A program made the position numbers and the translations under genes. The notes beneath the pieces are model-generated. The model saw nothing but the letters and a program-made list of their open reading frames with translations. It was not told the DNA's origin and searched no databases. 14,691 nucleotides of DNA from Sphingomonadales bacterium (lineage in GTDB: Bacteria; Bacteroidota; Bacteroidia; UBA7662). Positions 1-8,094 of the stretch are shown piece after piece (position 1 is the stretch's first letter; the number at the start of each line of letters is the position of its first letter). The stretch spans positions 1-14,691 of the forward strand of contig VHBD01000023.1 in assembly GCA_016872125.1 (NCBI GenBank), given 5' to 3'.

Positions 1-1
1 A

Positions 2-835
2 TTCATGGTTTGGGTGGAGCGCCTCCAAAGGCAATACTCGATGTTGGAACAATGCCCCATTGGGGCAAAATTTGGAGGAGCCACCGGCAACTTCAATGCT
101 CATCATCTGGTATGGCCCCAAGTCAATTGGCATCAATTTGCTAACCATTTCGTGGAAAATACCTTGGGGCTAACCCGTTACCGCTACACCACCCAAATTG
201 AACATTACGATTATTTGGCTGCACTCTGCCACAATTTGATGAGAATGAACATCATCCTATTGGACGCGTGCAGGGATTTGTGGCAGTATATCTCCTTGGG
301 GTATTTCAAGCAACAAATTCTTGCAGGCCAGGTTGGCAGTTCCGCCATGCCCCATAAAGTGAATCCCATTGATTTCGAAAATGCAGAAGGCAATGTGGGA
401 ATGGCCAATGCAATACTCGCCCATCTCGCTGACAAATTACCTGTATCCCGCCTGCAGCGGGATTTAAGCGATAGCACCGTCCTCAGAAATTTAGGAGTGC
501 CCCTGGGGCATGGATTGCTTGCCCTGCAGTCTTTTCGGAAAGGTCTCTCCAAAATTCAGGTGGACCAGGCCCGCATCCAAGAAGATTTGGACCAACATTG
601 GTCGGTGCTAGCCGAGGGTATCCAAACCGTATTACGACAACGCGGCATCGAAGCCCCCTACGAAAAACTCAAGGAGCTTACCCGCACCGGCACTTCTTTG
701 GACCCTTCTACCCTTCACCAGTGGATTTTGGACCTCCAATTGGACCCTGAAACTTCGAATCTTTTGTTGCAATTGCGACCCGATACGTACACAGGCCTTT
801 TACCTGACCATGACGGCCAAACCTTCCCCTCTTGA
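2..835 (+). CDS. purB: Adenylosuccinate lyase, C-terminal part (partial at the window edge)
   Basis: Adenylosuccinate lyase carries out two fumarate-releasing steps of purine synthesis: SAICAR to AICAR, and adenylosuccinate to AMP. About 277 residues are visible; the family is usually around 450, so the N-terminal part lies left of the window, and the frame is open to base 2. Counting from the Met codon at base 5, the fumarase/aspartase superfamily signature GSSAMPHKVNPIDFENAEGN is at residues 111-130 (335-394). It contains the flexible-loop Ser known as catalytic in the E. coli enzyme. The stretch GGATGNFNAH (residues 24-33) and the C-terminal segments LPVSRLQRDLSDSTVLRNLG and PYEKLKELTR also match E. 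coli-type PurB from memory. The product acts in the cytoplasm as a homotetramer in known relatives. Its last 26 bp overlap the next plus-strand gene, so the two are probably cotranscribed. Family assignment is near certain. Confidence 0.96.
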   Translation, partial: FMVWVERLQRQYSMLEQCPIGAKFGGATGNFNAHHLVWPQVNWHQFANHFVENTLGLTRYRYTTQIEHYDYLAALCHNLMRMNIILLDACRDLWQYISLGYFKQQILAGQVGSSAMPHKVNPIDFENAEGNVGMANAILAHLADKLPVSRLQRDLSDSTVLRNLGVPLGHGLLALQSFRKGLSKIQVDQARIQEDLDQHWSVLAEGIQTVLRQRGIEAPYEKLKELTRTGTSLDPSTLHQWILDLQLDPETSNLLLQLRPDTYTGLLPDHDGQTFPS

Positions 836-1787
836 AACCCTCGGAGGAATCCGATTTAATCCCTTTGATGGACAATACCAGTTCGACGGAACCCGTTGTT
901 TGATCTCCGGACAGGCCATCGACCCAGCCACCGATTTACGCCCACTTTTCCCCAATCGTTGGGTCGAAGACCTAGGCCTTGCCCATCATTTTCTTACCCT
1001 CCCCAACGGACAAAAGATCTCCTACCCTAACCTACATATTCCCGTTCACCAAGATTGTTGGAACGGGGGCATGGACGATGTAGCGCGCAAATGTGCAAAC
1101 CTCATTTTGGTGGGTACCGATACCTTGGGGTGGACCAGTACCGAGCGGATTTACCAATGGTTATGTTGGTTGTTTATGGGTGTCCTCTACACCGAAATGC
1201 AGGCCGTGAAGGGCCAAGATCAAATTCACCCAGCCTGGCAGGATCCCTCTTTTCTAAGTCGGTACAGAATGATTCATTTGAGTTTACAAGGCGCTGTTTA
1301 CCCTGTGGAGTATCTGGGTTATGATCCAGGTTCGGTTTTCATTTTACAAATGAAATCCAATCCCTGTCCCTTTGATTTCAAAACAAGTTCCAATACCCAA
1401 AGCGTTTCGTTGCAGGTGGGAGGCTCAGCCATCCTTGCCTCCTTGGGGGATAACGGTGCCCATGTGGCCTTCTTTGAGGATGAATTCCTCCCGCTTCGCA
1501 AAATACTCCTTGAGCCTGTGCAGGCCGATGAACTTTTTGCGAGAATGTGCTACCGTAACCATTTGTTAAATCCTGTTTTTGAATACGGCATATCCTTTGC
1601 AGACCAAGAAGACCCAAGAACCTTGGTTCAAATGAAAATTCCCCAGCAACATGCAGATGAAGAGGCATTTAAGCCATGGTCTGATGCCGAATATGTTCAG
1701 GTACTGGACCTGTACTTGAGAAGACATGGACATAGCCCTTTGCAGAGCTGGCAAGAAAGCGGAAAAATTCTGACCTTTATGAAGTAG
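810..1787 (+). CDS. Conserved protein of unknown function, translationally overlapping purB
   Basis: A 325-residue soluble-looking protein without signal peptide or membrane helix; I cannot assign a function. Visible features are an N-terminal region with a CLISGQ segment (Cys30), a middle segment rich in Trp, Leu and Tyr (WLCWLFMGVLYTEMQ, about residues 117-131), a segment MIHLSLQGAVYPVEY (about 154-168), and a C-terminal part with YRNHLLNPVFEYG. From memory this pattern resembles a Bacteroidota-restricted hypothetical family, but I could not check that. The ATG at 810 is inside the purB end; the next in-frame Met is about 88 codons later, so 810 is the sensible start. The overlap suggests coupling to purB translation. 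The final codons overlap the end of ribE on the other strand by 11 bp. That this is a real gene is supported by its length, sustained composition and absence of a competing frame; its role is open. Confidence 0.82.
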   Translation: MTAKPSPLETLGGIRFNPFDGQYQFDGTRCLISGQAIDPATDLRPLFPNRWVEDLGLAHHFLTLPNGQKISYPNLHIPVHQDCWNGGMDDVARKCANLILVGTDTLGWTSTERIYQWLCWLFMGVLYTEMQAVKGQDQIHPAWQDPSFLSRYRMIHLSLQGAVYPVEYLGYDPGSVFILQMKSNPCPFDFKTSSNTQSVSLQVGGSAILASLGDNGAHVAFFEDEFLPLRKILLEPVQADELFARMCYRNHLLNPVFEYGISFADQEDPRTLVQMKIPQQHADEEAFKPWSDAEYVQVLDLYLRRHGHSPLQSWQESGKILTFMK

Positions 1788-2385
1788 CAGGAACCGTATT
1801 CAGCAAGCTTTGTTGCCTCAGGAAGTATTTTCCTAACAAATCAAATTCCAAATTCACACGATGACCGACCTGCAATTGACCCAGGGTGGTGTGCTGGAAC
1901 GTGTAAGGAATAACTGCAACCATAAAGAAGTCCAAGCCTAGATCCACCAAGGTCAAAGAAACCCCGTTTACGGTAATGGAACCCTTGGGGACTAACAAGG
2001 CCGCATGTCGGGCTGGGTACTGAAAAGTGAAAAGCCAACTCCCACCCTCATCTTGAATACTCGTACAAAGCCCTGTATCGTCCACATGACCTTGCACCCA
2101 ATGACCGTCCAAGCGATCGCCCAATCGCAAACAACGCTCCAAATTCACGGCATCGCCTACCTTCAAATCGCCCAAAGCGGTTCGTTTCATGGTTTCTTTC
2201 ACCGCCACCACACGATGCTGTCCTGACCCGCAACAAACTACCGTCAAACAAACTCCGTTGTGAGCAAGGCTTTGATCCACTTTGAGCTCATCGCTCAATG
2301 GTGATTTAAAATCCAAGACCACATTGGTTCCCTCCTCCACCATGGAGGCCAGCAAACCCATGGACTCAACAATACCCGTAAACAT
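1777..2385 (-). CDS. ribE: Riboflavin synthase, alpha subunit
   Basis: Riboflavin synthase dismutates two molecules of 6,7-dimethyl-8-ribityllumazine to riboflavin plus a pyrimidinedione, the last step of riboflavin synthesis. The 202-residue length fits the family (about 200-220). The protein begins with the hallmark MFTGIVESMG and shows the internal duplication of two lumazine-binding beta-barrel domains: NGVCLTV (43-49) in the first repeat corresponds to NGVSLT (140-145) in the second. DGHWVQGHVD (93-102) at the domain junction and FDLLGKY (181-187) near the end are also typical. Relatives work as cytoplasmic trimers. The start lies 6 bp after the sdhB stop, so it is probably the last gene of the sdhCAB operon; its product leads to FAD, the cofactor of SdhA. 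No terminator is visible beyond it, because its stop lies within the convergent neighbour. Some databases name this gene ribC. Confidence 0.97.
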   Translation of the reverse strand: MFTGIVESMGLLASMVEEGTNVVLDFKSPLSDELKVDQSLAHNGVCLTVVCCGSGQHRVVAVKETMKRTALGDLKVGDAVNLERCLRLGDRLDGHWVQGHVDDTGLCTSIQDEGGSWLFTFQYPARHAALLVPKGSITVNGVSLTLVDLGLDFFMVAVIPYTFQHTTLGQLQVGHRVNLEFDLLGKYFLRQQSLLNTVPATS

Positions 2386-2391
2386 CTACAA

Positions 2392-3180
2392 TCAATCGGA
2401 GGTTGCTACCGCAGAAGTTCCCCCACCGCTCAATTGGGCAGCAAGGTAGGAACGGTTCAAACGGGCGATATTCTCAACACTAATTCCTTTGGGACATTCC
2501 GCCTCGCAAGCTCCTGTATTGGTGCAATGCCCGAAACCCTCCATGTCCATCGCTTCGACCATGGACAAAACCCGTTCCCTATGTTCAGGCTGTCCCTGCG
2601 GTAACAAAGCATACTGCGAGACCTTGGCCGAAACGAACAACATCGCGGAAGCATTTTTGCAGGCAGCAACGCAGGCCCCACAGCCGATGCAAGCCGCCGA
2701 CATAAAGGCCTCGTCTGCATCGGTTTTGGGGATGGGCACGGCATTTCCGTCAGGGGCATTTCCGGTATTGACCGTCACATAACCACCCGCTTGTTGTATT
2801 CGGTCAAAAGCGGATCGGTTAACCGCAAGGTCTTTGAGCACAGGGAAGGCCGCTGCCCTAAAAGGCTCTACAGTAATGGTTTCACCGTCTCGAAAATGCC
2901 TCATGTGCAATTGACAGGTCGTCGTGCCACGCTGCGGACCATGAGCCCTACCGTTGATGTACATACTGCACATGCCGCAGATTCCTTCACGGCAATCGTG
3001 ATCAAAGGCTACCGGCTCCTTATCCTCACGAACCAATTGTTCGTTGAGCAAATCCATCATTTCCAGAAAGGAGGCATGCACAGGAACCGCTGCGAGTTCA
3101 TACGTTTCGAAAGCGCCTTTGGCCTGGGAGGAGGCTTGACGCCAAACACGGAGTTTTAAGCGAAGACTTTGGTTTTCCAT
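2392..3180 (-). CDS. sdhB: Succinate dehydrogenase / fumarate reductase iron-sulfur subunit
   Basis: The electron-transfer subunit of complex II carries electrons from the flavin of SdhA through three Fe-S clusters to the membrane subunit. In 262 residues the Cys pattern is complete: Cys63, Cys68, Cys71 and Cys89 for the [2Fe-2S] cluster in a plant-ferredoxin-type N-terminal domain; then CIGCGACVAAC (Cys164, 167, 170, 174) and Cys219, Cys225, Cys229 followed by PKG for the [4Fe-4S] and [3Fe-4S] clusters. The first of these motifs ends in Lys rather than the Pro of E. coli SdhB, as in the B-type (single cytochrome b subunit) enzymes. The start ATG follows an A-rich leader with no Shine-Dalgarno sequence. 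The gene lies 71 bp after sdhA and 6 bp before ribE. It acts on the cytoplasmic face of the inner membrane. Direction (succinate oxidation or fumarate reduction) cannot be read from sequence alone. Confidence 0.96.
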   Translation of the reverse strand: MENQSLRLKLRVWRQASSQAKGAFETYELAAVPVHASFLEMMDLLNEQLVREDKEPVAFDHDCREGICGMCSMYINGRAHGPQRGTTTCQLHMRHFRDGETITVEPFRAAAFPVLKDLAVNRSAFDRIQQAGGYVTVNTGNAPDGNAVPIPKTDADEAFMSAACIGCGACVAACKNASAMLFVSAKVSQYALLPQGQPEHRERVLSMVEAMDMEGFGHCTNTGACEAECPKGISVENIARLNRSYLAAQLSGGGTSAVATSD

Positions 3181-3251
3181 CGTTGTTTTTTTAAATCGAA
3201 CAGAGAGATTTCGTTACCTGTTAAAATGTCTTGGAATGGCCGCCTAGAGGG

Positions 3252-5189
3252 CTATTTGTACGAGCGTTGCGTCAGGTGAACCTCTTCGAAATTCAAGGCT
3301 TCACGGTGCATCACGGGATCCTTATCGGGGCCATGATATTCCCAAGCCGATACAAAAGCAAATTCCTCATCATGGCGCAGGGCCTCTCCTTCAGGTGTCT
3401 GGTGTTCGACCCTGAAATGACCCCCGCATGATTCTTCCCGGGTCAAGGCATCCCAAACCATGAGACGTCCTAACTCAATGAAATCTGCCACCCTATGGGC
3501 TTTGTCAAGCTCAGGATTATACGAATTCAAGGAACCGGGGACAAGCACATCGGACCAAAATTCATGGTGCAAGGATTCCAGTAACCCCAAGGCATGCCGT
3601 AGACCTTCTGCTGACCTAGCCATCCCGCAGTATTCCCACATGATTTTGCCAAGGGCACGATGAAAGGATTCCGCCGAACGCTTTCCTTTGATCGCCAACA
3701 AGCGATTCTGAAGGTCCAATGCCCTCTGCTCCGCTTCCACAAAGGAAGGGTGATCCACCGAAGGTGCCGCATGACGAATTTCGCTAGAGAGATAAGCGCC
3801 AATGGTATATGGTAACACAAAGTATCCATCGGCCAATCCCTGCATCAACGCCGAGGCGCCCAGACGGTTCGCCCCATGGTCCGAAAAATTAGCCTCCCCT
3901 ATTGCATATAATCCCGGAATCGTCGTCATGAGCTCGTAATCCACCCATAACCCCCCCATGGTGTAATGCACCGCTGGGTAAATTTTCATGGGCGTTTCGT
4001 ACGGATTATCCCCGGTGATCTTCTCGTACATCTCAAAGAGGTTTCCGTAGCGGGCCGAAATTGTCGAACGCCCAAGGCGCCGTATGGCATCTTCAAAATC
4101 CAAAAAGACTGCCAATCCAGTGGGGGCAACCCCATGACCGGCATCACAAACGTCTTTGGCCGCTCTTGAAGCCACATCCCTTGGCACCAAATTCCCAAAG
4201 GCCGGGTATTTCCGTTCCAAGAAATAATCCCTTCGATCTTCTCCCAAATCAGAGGCTTTGAGCCTGCCTTCCCGAATGGCTTGGGCGTCTTCCACGCGGG
4301 ATGGCACCCAGACCCTGCCGTCGTTACGCAAGGACTCGGACATAAGGGTTAATTTGGATTGGTACTCTCCGGCCTGAGGCAAACATGTCGGGTGAATTTG
4401 CGTAAAGCAAGGGTTCCCAAACATGGCCCCATGGCGATGAGCTTTCCATGCCGCGGTAACATTAGAACCCATTGCATTGGTGGACAAATAAAATACATTT
4501 CCATAACCACCCGAAGCCAAAACCACGGCATGCGCGGAATGCCTTTCCAATTCACCAGTCACCAAATTTTTGGCAATGATCCCCCTTGCTTTCCCATCCA
4601 CGATGACCAATTCGACCATTTCATGGCGAGTGAAGGACTGTATTTGTTTCTTGGAGATTTGGCGGTTCAAGGCGGAATAAGCTCCCAAAAGCAATTGCTG
4701 ACCTGTTTGCCCCCTGGCATAGAATGTGCGGGATACCTGAGTTCCACCAAAGGAACGATTATCCAACATTCCGCCGTAATCTCTTGCAAAGGGTACCCCC
4801 TGGGCCACGCATTGATCGATGATGGAGGCCGATACCTCCGCTAGACGATGAACGTTGGCTTCCCTTGCACGATAATCTCCGCCTTTGATGGTGTCGTAGA
4901 ACAAACGGTAAACCGAATCGCCATCGTTCTGGTAATTCTTGGCCGCATTAATTCCACCCTGTGCAGCAATACTGTGTGCCCGACGGGGCGAATCTTGAAA
5001 ACAAAATGTTTTGACTTTATACCCTAACTCCGCAAGGGAGGCTGCAGCGGATGCGCCTGCAAGGCCGGTGCCCACCACAATCACTTCCAATTTGCGTTTG
5101 TTAGCCGGTGAAACCAAAGGAACCGTGGAGCGATAATGCTTCCAGCGCTCAGCCAATGGTCCTGAAGGTATTTTGGAATCCAATTTCAT
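3252..5189 (-). CDS. sdhA: Succinate dehydrogenase / fumarate reductase flavoprotein subunit
   Basis: The catalytic subunit of complex II oxidises succinate to fumarate with covalently bound FAD. The protein has 645 residues from the ATG used here. The dinucleotide-binding motif VVGTGLAGASAAASLAELGY is at about residues 39-58. HSIAAQGGIN (from about residue 72) contains the His that by family homology carries the FAD. FGGTQVSRTFYARGQTGQQ and GLYAIGEANFSDHGANRLG are conserved substrate- and FAD-site segments. Start choice: the frame also opens at a TTG at 5216, adding nine residues, but from memory Bacteroidota SdhA proteins begin near M-x-LDSKIP, which matches the ATG at 5189. An ATG at 5212 is out of frame. 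The gene follows sdhC in the same operon. It lies on the cytoplasmic side of the inner membrane, bound to SdhB. Confidence 0.96.
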   Translation of the reverse strand: MKLDSKIPSGPLAERWKHYRSTVPLVSPANKRKLEVIVVGTGLAGASAAASLAELGYKVKTFCFQDSPRRAHSIAAQGGINAAKNYQNDGDSVYRLFYDTIKGGDYRAREANVHRLAEVSASIIDQCVAQGVPFARDYGGMLDNRSFGGTQVSRTFYARGQTGQQLLLGAYSALNRQISKKQIQSFTRHEMVELVIVDGKARGIIAKNLVTGELERHSAHAVVLASGGYGNVFYLSTNAMGSNVTAAWKAHRHGAMFGNPCFTQIHPTCLPQAGEYQSKLTLMSESLRNDGRVWVPSRVEDAQAIREGRLKASDLGEDRRDYFLERKYPAFGNLVPRDVASRAAKDVCDAGHGVAPTGLAVFLDFEDAIRRLGRSTISARYGNLFEMYEKITGDNPYETPMKIYPAVHYTMGGLWVDYELMTTIPGLYAIGEANFSDHGANRLGASALMQGLADGYFVLPYTIGAYLSSEIRHAAPSVDHPSFVEAEQRALDLQNRLLAIKGKRSAESFHRALGKIMWEYCGMARSAEGLRHALGLLESLHHEFWSDVLVPGSLNSYNPELDKAHRVADFIELGRLMVWDALTREESCGGHFRVEHQTPEGEALRHDEEFAFVSAWEYHGPDKDPVMHREALNFEEVHLTQRSYK

Positions 5190-5260
5190 ATCCAAATTGA
5201 TAAGGTTAACATCCAATAAATTGTTTGATTTCTAATCTTGAATGAGCCGGGTACAGAAGT

Positions 5261-5956
5261 TTAATACCCCAAGCTTTGAAGGTGCATCACAGCGGGTATC
5301 AAGGCAAACAGCATAGGGACCAAGATCGCAAATACTGTTCCCACCGCTCGGATGAGCGGCTTGTAGCGATAATTACTCAATCCCAAGGTGTGAAAGGCGC
5401 TTTGAAATCCATGATGCAAATGAAATCCCAAAAAGATCATGCTAAGGATGTAAAATCCCGCATACCAGGCCTGGGCATACGCCGCTCTCACTACTTCGTA
5501 GGCATCGTGCAGCGGTTCAGGGGCATCTGCATAGGAAATGCTAGGGACGGATCCAAACTTGAATTCATACCAAAAACCTTTGAGATGCACGATCAAAAAA
5601 AGCAAAATAACCGTTCCCAAGATTCCCATGTTCCGCGAACTCCACGTAGCTGTTTGCAAGGCGGGCTTTCCTTCATAGCCCTGAGGCCTTGCTGCATGGG
5701 CTTGGCGACTTAGCCATAGACTGTAGAGCACATGCAGAATAATAAAAGCAAAATTGAGTTTGGACACCGTTTGGATGAGCAAGCTATGGCTCATGAAATG
5801 CGAATACTCGTTGAAGCGACGGCCACCATCCCCTGCAAGCAATTGCAGATTACCGATCAAGTGCACCACCAAGAACAGAATTAGGAAGAGCCCAGTTAGG
5901 GCCATCATGGTTTTTCGACCATGCGAGGAAAGGAGAAAACGACGAATTGGATTCAT
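5261..5956 (-). CDS. sdhC: Succinate dehydrogenase cytochrome b subunit (single five-helix membrane anchor)
   Basis: This 231-residue integral membrane protein anchors SdhAB and passes electrons between the quinone pool and the iron-sulfur subunit. Five hydrophobic segments are visible at about residues 17-38, 65-83, 110-127, 163-182 and 203-225. His residues lie within or beside them at 32, 75, 124 and 179/181/182; in B-type enzymes such as those of Wolinella and Bacillus, four His ligate two b hemes. One long subunit of this kind, with no SdhD, is the usual arrangement in Bacteroidota. It is the first gene of the sdhCAB-ribE unit. A TAnnTTTG promoter element at 5981-5988 and the groL terminator at 6034-6062 lie upstream, so it probably starts its own transcript. 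Exactly which His ligates which heme is inference. Confidence 0.94.
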   Translation of the reverse strand: MNPIRRFLLSSHGRKTMMALTGLFLILFLVVHLIGNLQLLAGDGGRRFNEYSHFMSHSLLIQTVSKLNFAFIILHVLYSLWLSRQAHAARPQGYEGKPALQTATWSSRNMGILGTVILLFLIVHLKGFWYEFKFGSVPSISYADAPEPLHDAYEVVRAAYAQAWYAGFYILSMIFLGFHLHHGFQSAFHTLGLSNYRYKPLIRAVGTVFAILVPMLFALIPAVMHLQSLGY

Positions 5957-5980
5957 TCTAAGGGTTTGAAAATCGCATCA

Positions 5981-5988
5981 CAAATTTA
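5981..5988 (-). promoter_or_regulatory. Candidate -7 promoter element for the sdhCAB-ribE operon
   Basis: Read on the minus strand this is TAAATTTG, a perfect match to the Bacteroidota -7 consensus TAnnTTTG. It ends 24 bp before the sdhC start codon, giving a leader of roughly 20 nt. The nearest upstream TTG is in TTTTG at 6015-6019 with a 26-nt spacer, longer than the usual 17-23, so the -33 part is weak. Its place between the groL terminator and sdhC supports the call. Confidence 0.45.
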
Positions 5989-6033
5989 CGCCTAAACCGT
6001 GGTAGACCTTTGATCAAAAGGTTCTTTAAGCAA

Positions 6034-6062
6034 AAATCCCGACCCTGGTGGGGTCGGGATTT
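6034..6062 (-). terminator. Intrinsic terminator of the groESL transcript
   Basis: A perfect 12-bp stem, AAATCCCGACCC (6034-6045) pairing with GGGTCGGGATTT (6051-6062), encloses a 5-nt loop. On the minus strand the hairpin is followed by a run of T (complement of 6032-6036), as expected for Rho-independent termination. It begins 14 bp after the groL stop and is upstream of the sdhC promoter candidate, so it separates the two transcription units. On the plus strand the T-run is only three long, and no plus-strand gene needs it. Confidence 0.92.
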
Positions 6063-6075
6063 GATCGATACAAGA

Positions 6076-7710
6076 TTACATCATATCACCCATTCCGCCA
6101 CCGCCTGGCATAGGCGGCATTTTGTCTTTTTCGGGCTCATCAGCGATCACGCATTCTGTAGTGAGCAACATGCCAGCAATGGAGGTCGCATTTTCCAAAG
6201 CAACGCGGGCCACCTTGGTGGGGTCAATAACCCCGGCCACCAACAAGTTCTGAAACTTATCCAAGCGGGCATTATATCCAAAATTGCCGGTTCCTTCTTT
6301 GACCTTCTGAACAATGATGGAACCATCAACGCCGCCATTAGCCGCAATTTGACGGATAGGTTCCTCCAGAGCGCGACGAATGATTTCGGTGCCTGTTTTC
6401 TCATCACCATTCTCAGTCACCACCTTTTCAACCGCCTTGATAGCGCGGATGAAGGCAACCCCACCGCCGGGAACAACACCTTCTTCGACCGCTGCACGGG
6501 TTGCATGCAATGCGTCATCAATTCGGTCTTTTTTCTCCTTCATTTCCACTTCGGTCGCAGCACCCACATACAGAACGGCTACACCCCCTGCCAACTTGGC
6601 CAAACGTTCCTGCAACTTCTCGCGATCGTAGTCGCTTGTTGTGGTTTCTATCTGAGCTTTGATTTGGTTGATTCTGGCTTTGATGTCATCCTTGTTGCCG
6701 GCGCCATTGACTACGGTGGTGTTGTCCTTGTCGATGGTAATTTTTTCTGCACGGCCCAAATAAGTCAAATCCGCATTATCCAGCTTATATCCACGCTCTT
6801 CGGAGATAACCGTACCACCGGTCAAAACAGCGATATCTTCCAACATGGCCTTGCGGCGATCCCCAAAACCGGGGGCCTTCACGGCAGCAATTTTCAAGGA
6901 GCCTCGGATTTTATTGACCACTAGGGTCGCCAAAGCCTCGCCGTCCACATCTTCCGCAATGATTAACAAAGGTCTACCGGTTTGAACAACTTTCTCCAAC
7001 ACAGGAAGAAGTTCTTTCATGGCCGAAATCTTCTTATCATAGATTAGGATATACGGATTTTCCAATTCGGCCTCCATTTTGTCGGCATTGGTCACGAAGT
7101 AAGGCGAAACATAACCCCGATCAAATTGCATACCTTCCACAACGTCCACATAGGTTTCGGTGGATTTGGCCTCTTCGACGGTGATTACGCCTTCCTTGGT
7201 TACGCGACGCATTGCGTCAGCGATAAGTTTCCCAACCACCGCATCATTGTTAGCAGAAATAGTAGCGATTTGTTCAATTTTCGAAAAATCATCCCCTACC
7301 TCCATGCTGAGGGTACGTAGGTTTTTGACGGCAGCAGCGGTTGCTTTGTCCATTCCCCTTTTGAGGTCCATGGGATTTGCTCCAGCAGCTACATTTTTGA
7401 GACCTGCACGAATCATGGCCTGGGCCAAGACAGTTGCGGTAGTAGTCCCATCCCCAGCCTGATCAGCTGTTTTGGAGGCCACCTCTTTAACCAATTGAGC
7501 ACCCATGTTTTCAATGGGGTCTTTGAGTTCTATTTCTTTGGCTACTGTAACGCCATCTTTGGTGACATTTGGAGCTCCAAACTTTTTGTCAATAACAACG
7601 TTACGACCTTTAGGTCCTAGTGTTACTTTAACTGCATTTGCCAGAGCGTCCACCCCTCTTTTGAGGGCATCGCGGGCATCGGTTTCGAAATAAATGAGTT
7701 TACTTGCCAT
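6076..7710 (-). CDS. groL: Chaperonin GroEL (60-kDa subunit)
   Basis: GroEL forms the double-ring ATP-driven folding chamber that works with GroES in the cytoplasm. The 544-residue length is standard. Visible hallmarks are TLGPKGRNVV (30-39), the nucleotide-binding AGDGTTTATVLAQ (85-97) containing Asp87 of the ATPase site, the apical-domain stretch LLIIAEDVDGEALATLVVNK, the signature AAVEEGVVPGGGVA, and a Gly/Met-rich C-terminal tail (PGGGGMGDMM). The gene lies 77 bp downstream of groES in the usual order and ends at a strong intrinsic terminator. The leader is A/T-rich with no Shine-Dalgarno sequence. I see nothing missing or altered in catalytic positions; this is probably the essential housekeeping copy, though other copies elsewhere in the genome cannot be excluded. 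Confidence 0.99.
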   Translation of the reverse strand: MASKLIYFETDARDALKRGVDALANAVKVTLGPKGRNVVIDKKFGAPNVTKDGVTVAKEIELKDPIENMGAQLVKEVASKTADQAGDGTTTATVLAQAMIRAGLKNVAAGANPMDLKRGMDKATAAAVKNLRTLSMEVGDDFSKIEQIATISANNDAVVGKLIADAMRRVTKEGVITVEEAKSTETYVDVVEGMQFDRGYVSPYFVTNADKMEAELENPYILIYDKKISAMKELLPVLEKVVQTGRPLLIIAEDVDGEALATLVVNKIRGSLKIAAVKAPGFGDRRKAMLEDIAVLTGGTVISEERGYKLDNADLTYLGRAEKITIDKDNTTVVNGAGNKDDIKARINQIKAQIETTTSDYDREKLQERLAKLAGGVAVLYVGAATEVEMKEKKDRIDDALHATRAAVEEGVVPGGGVAFIRAIKAVEKVVTENGDEKTGTEIIRRALEEPIRQIAANGGVDGSIIVQKVKEGTGNFGYNARLDKFQNLLVAGVIDPTKVARVALENATSIAGMLLTTECVIADEPEKDKMPPMPGGGGMGDMM

Positions 7711-7787
7711 GGTATTGGAATTAATTTAATTAGAGAATAATGAATAGGAATGAGATAAGAATCTAAAACTCTTGGATTAGTCGAGGA

Positions 7788-8066
7788 TTAACCTAAAATG
7801 GCCATGATATCGGACTCTCTCATAATGAGGTAGTCCTTACCGTCAATTTGAACTTCCGTTCCCGAGTACTTTCCGTACAGGATTGTTTGTCCGGACTTCA
7901 CCGTCATAGGCTCGTCTTTCTTCCCTTGACCTACAGCGACAACCGTGCCGCGCTGTGGTTTTTCCTTGGCAGTGTCGGGGATGATGATGCCGCCAGCTGT
8001 TTTTTCTTCGGCGGGGGTAGGTTCCACAAGAACCCGGTCGGCAATTGGGGTGATTTTGCTAGACAT
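7788..8066 (-). CDS. groES: Co-chaperonin GroES (10-kDa lid)
   Basis: GroES is the heptameric lid that closes the GroEL chamber and times release of the folded client. The 92-residue protein fits the family in full. PIADRVLVEP (7-16) is the family start motif. The mobile loop that contacts GroEL is EEKTAGGIIIPDTAKEKPQRG (about 20-40), including the hydrophobic GIII tripeptide region. The end has KYSGTEV and YLIMRESDIMAIL. It is the first gene of the groES-groL pair. The upstream 229-bp noncoding stretch holds a triple phased repeat and a possible short leader frame, listed separately; no CIRCE element is present there. The start ATG follows the A/T-rich CCATCAAATTTTATCTT leader. Confidence 0.99.
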   Translation of the reverse strand: MSSKITPIADRVLVEPTPAEEKTAGGIIIPDTAKEKPQRGTVVAVGQGKKDEPMTVKSGQTILYGKYSGTEVQIDGKDYLIMRESDIMAILG

Positions 8067-8094
8067 AAGATAAAATTTGATGGTTTAGGTTTAA

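Noticed and set aside
4359..4844. Open frame of 161 codons on the plus strand inside sdhA
   Set aside because: It is antisense to conserved sdhA sequence, with no family resemblance or sensible start context.
6010..6924. Open frame of 304 codons on the plus strand opposite groL
   Set aside because: It is antisense to a fully conserved gene and its translation resembles no protein family that I know; it is a by-product of groL codon use.
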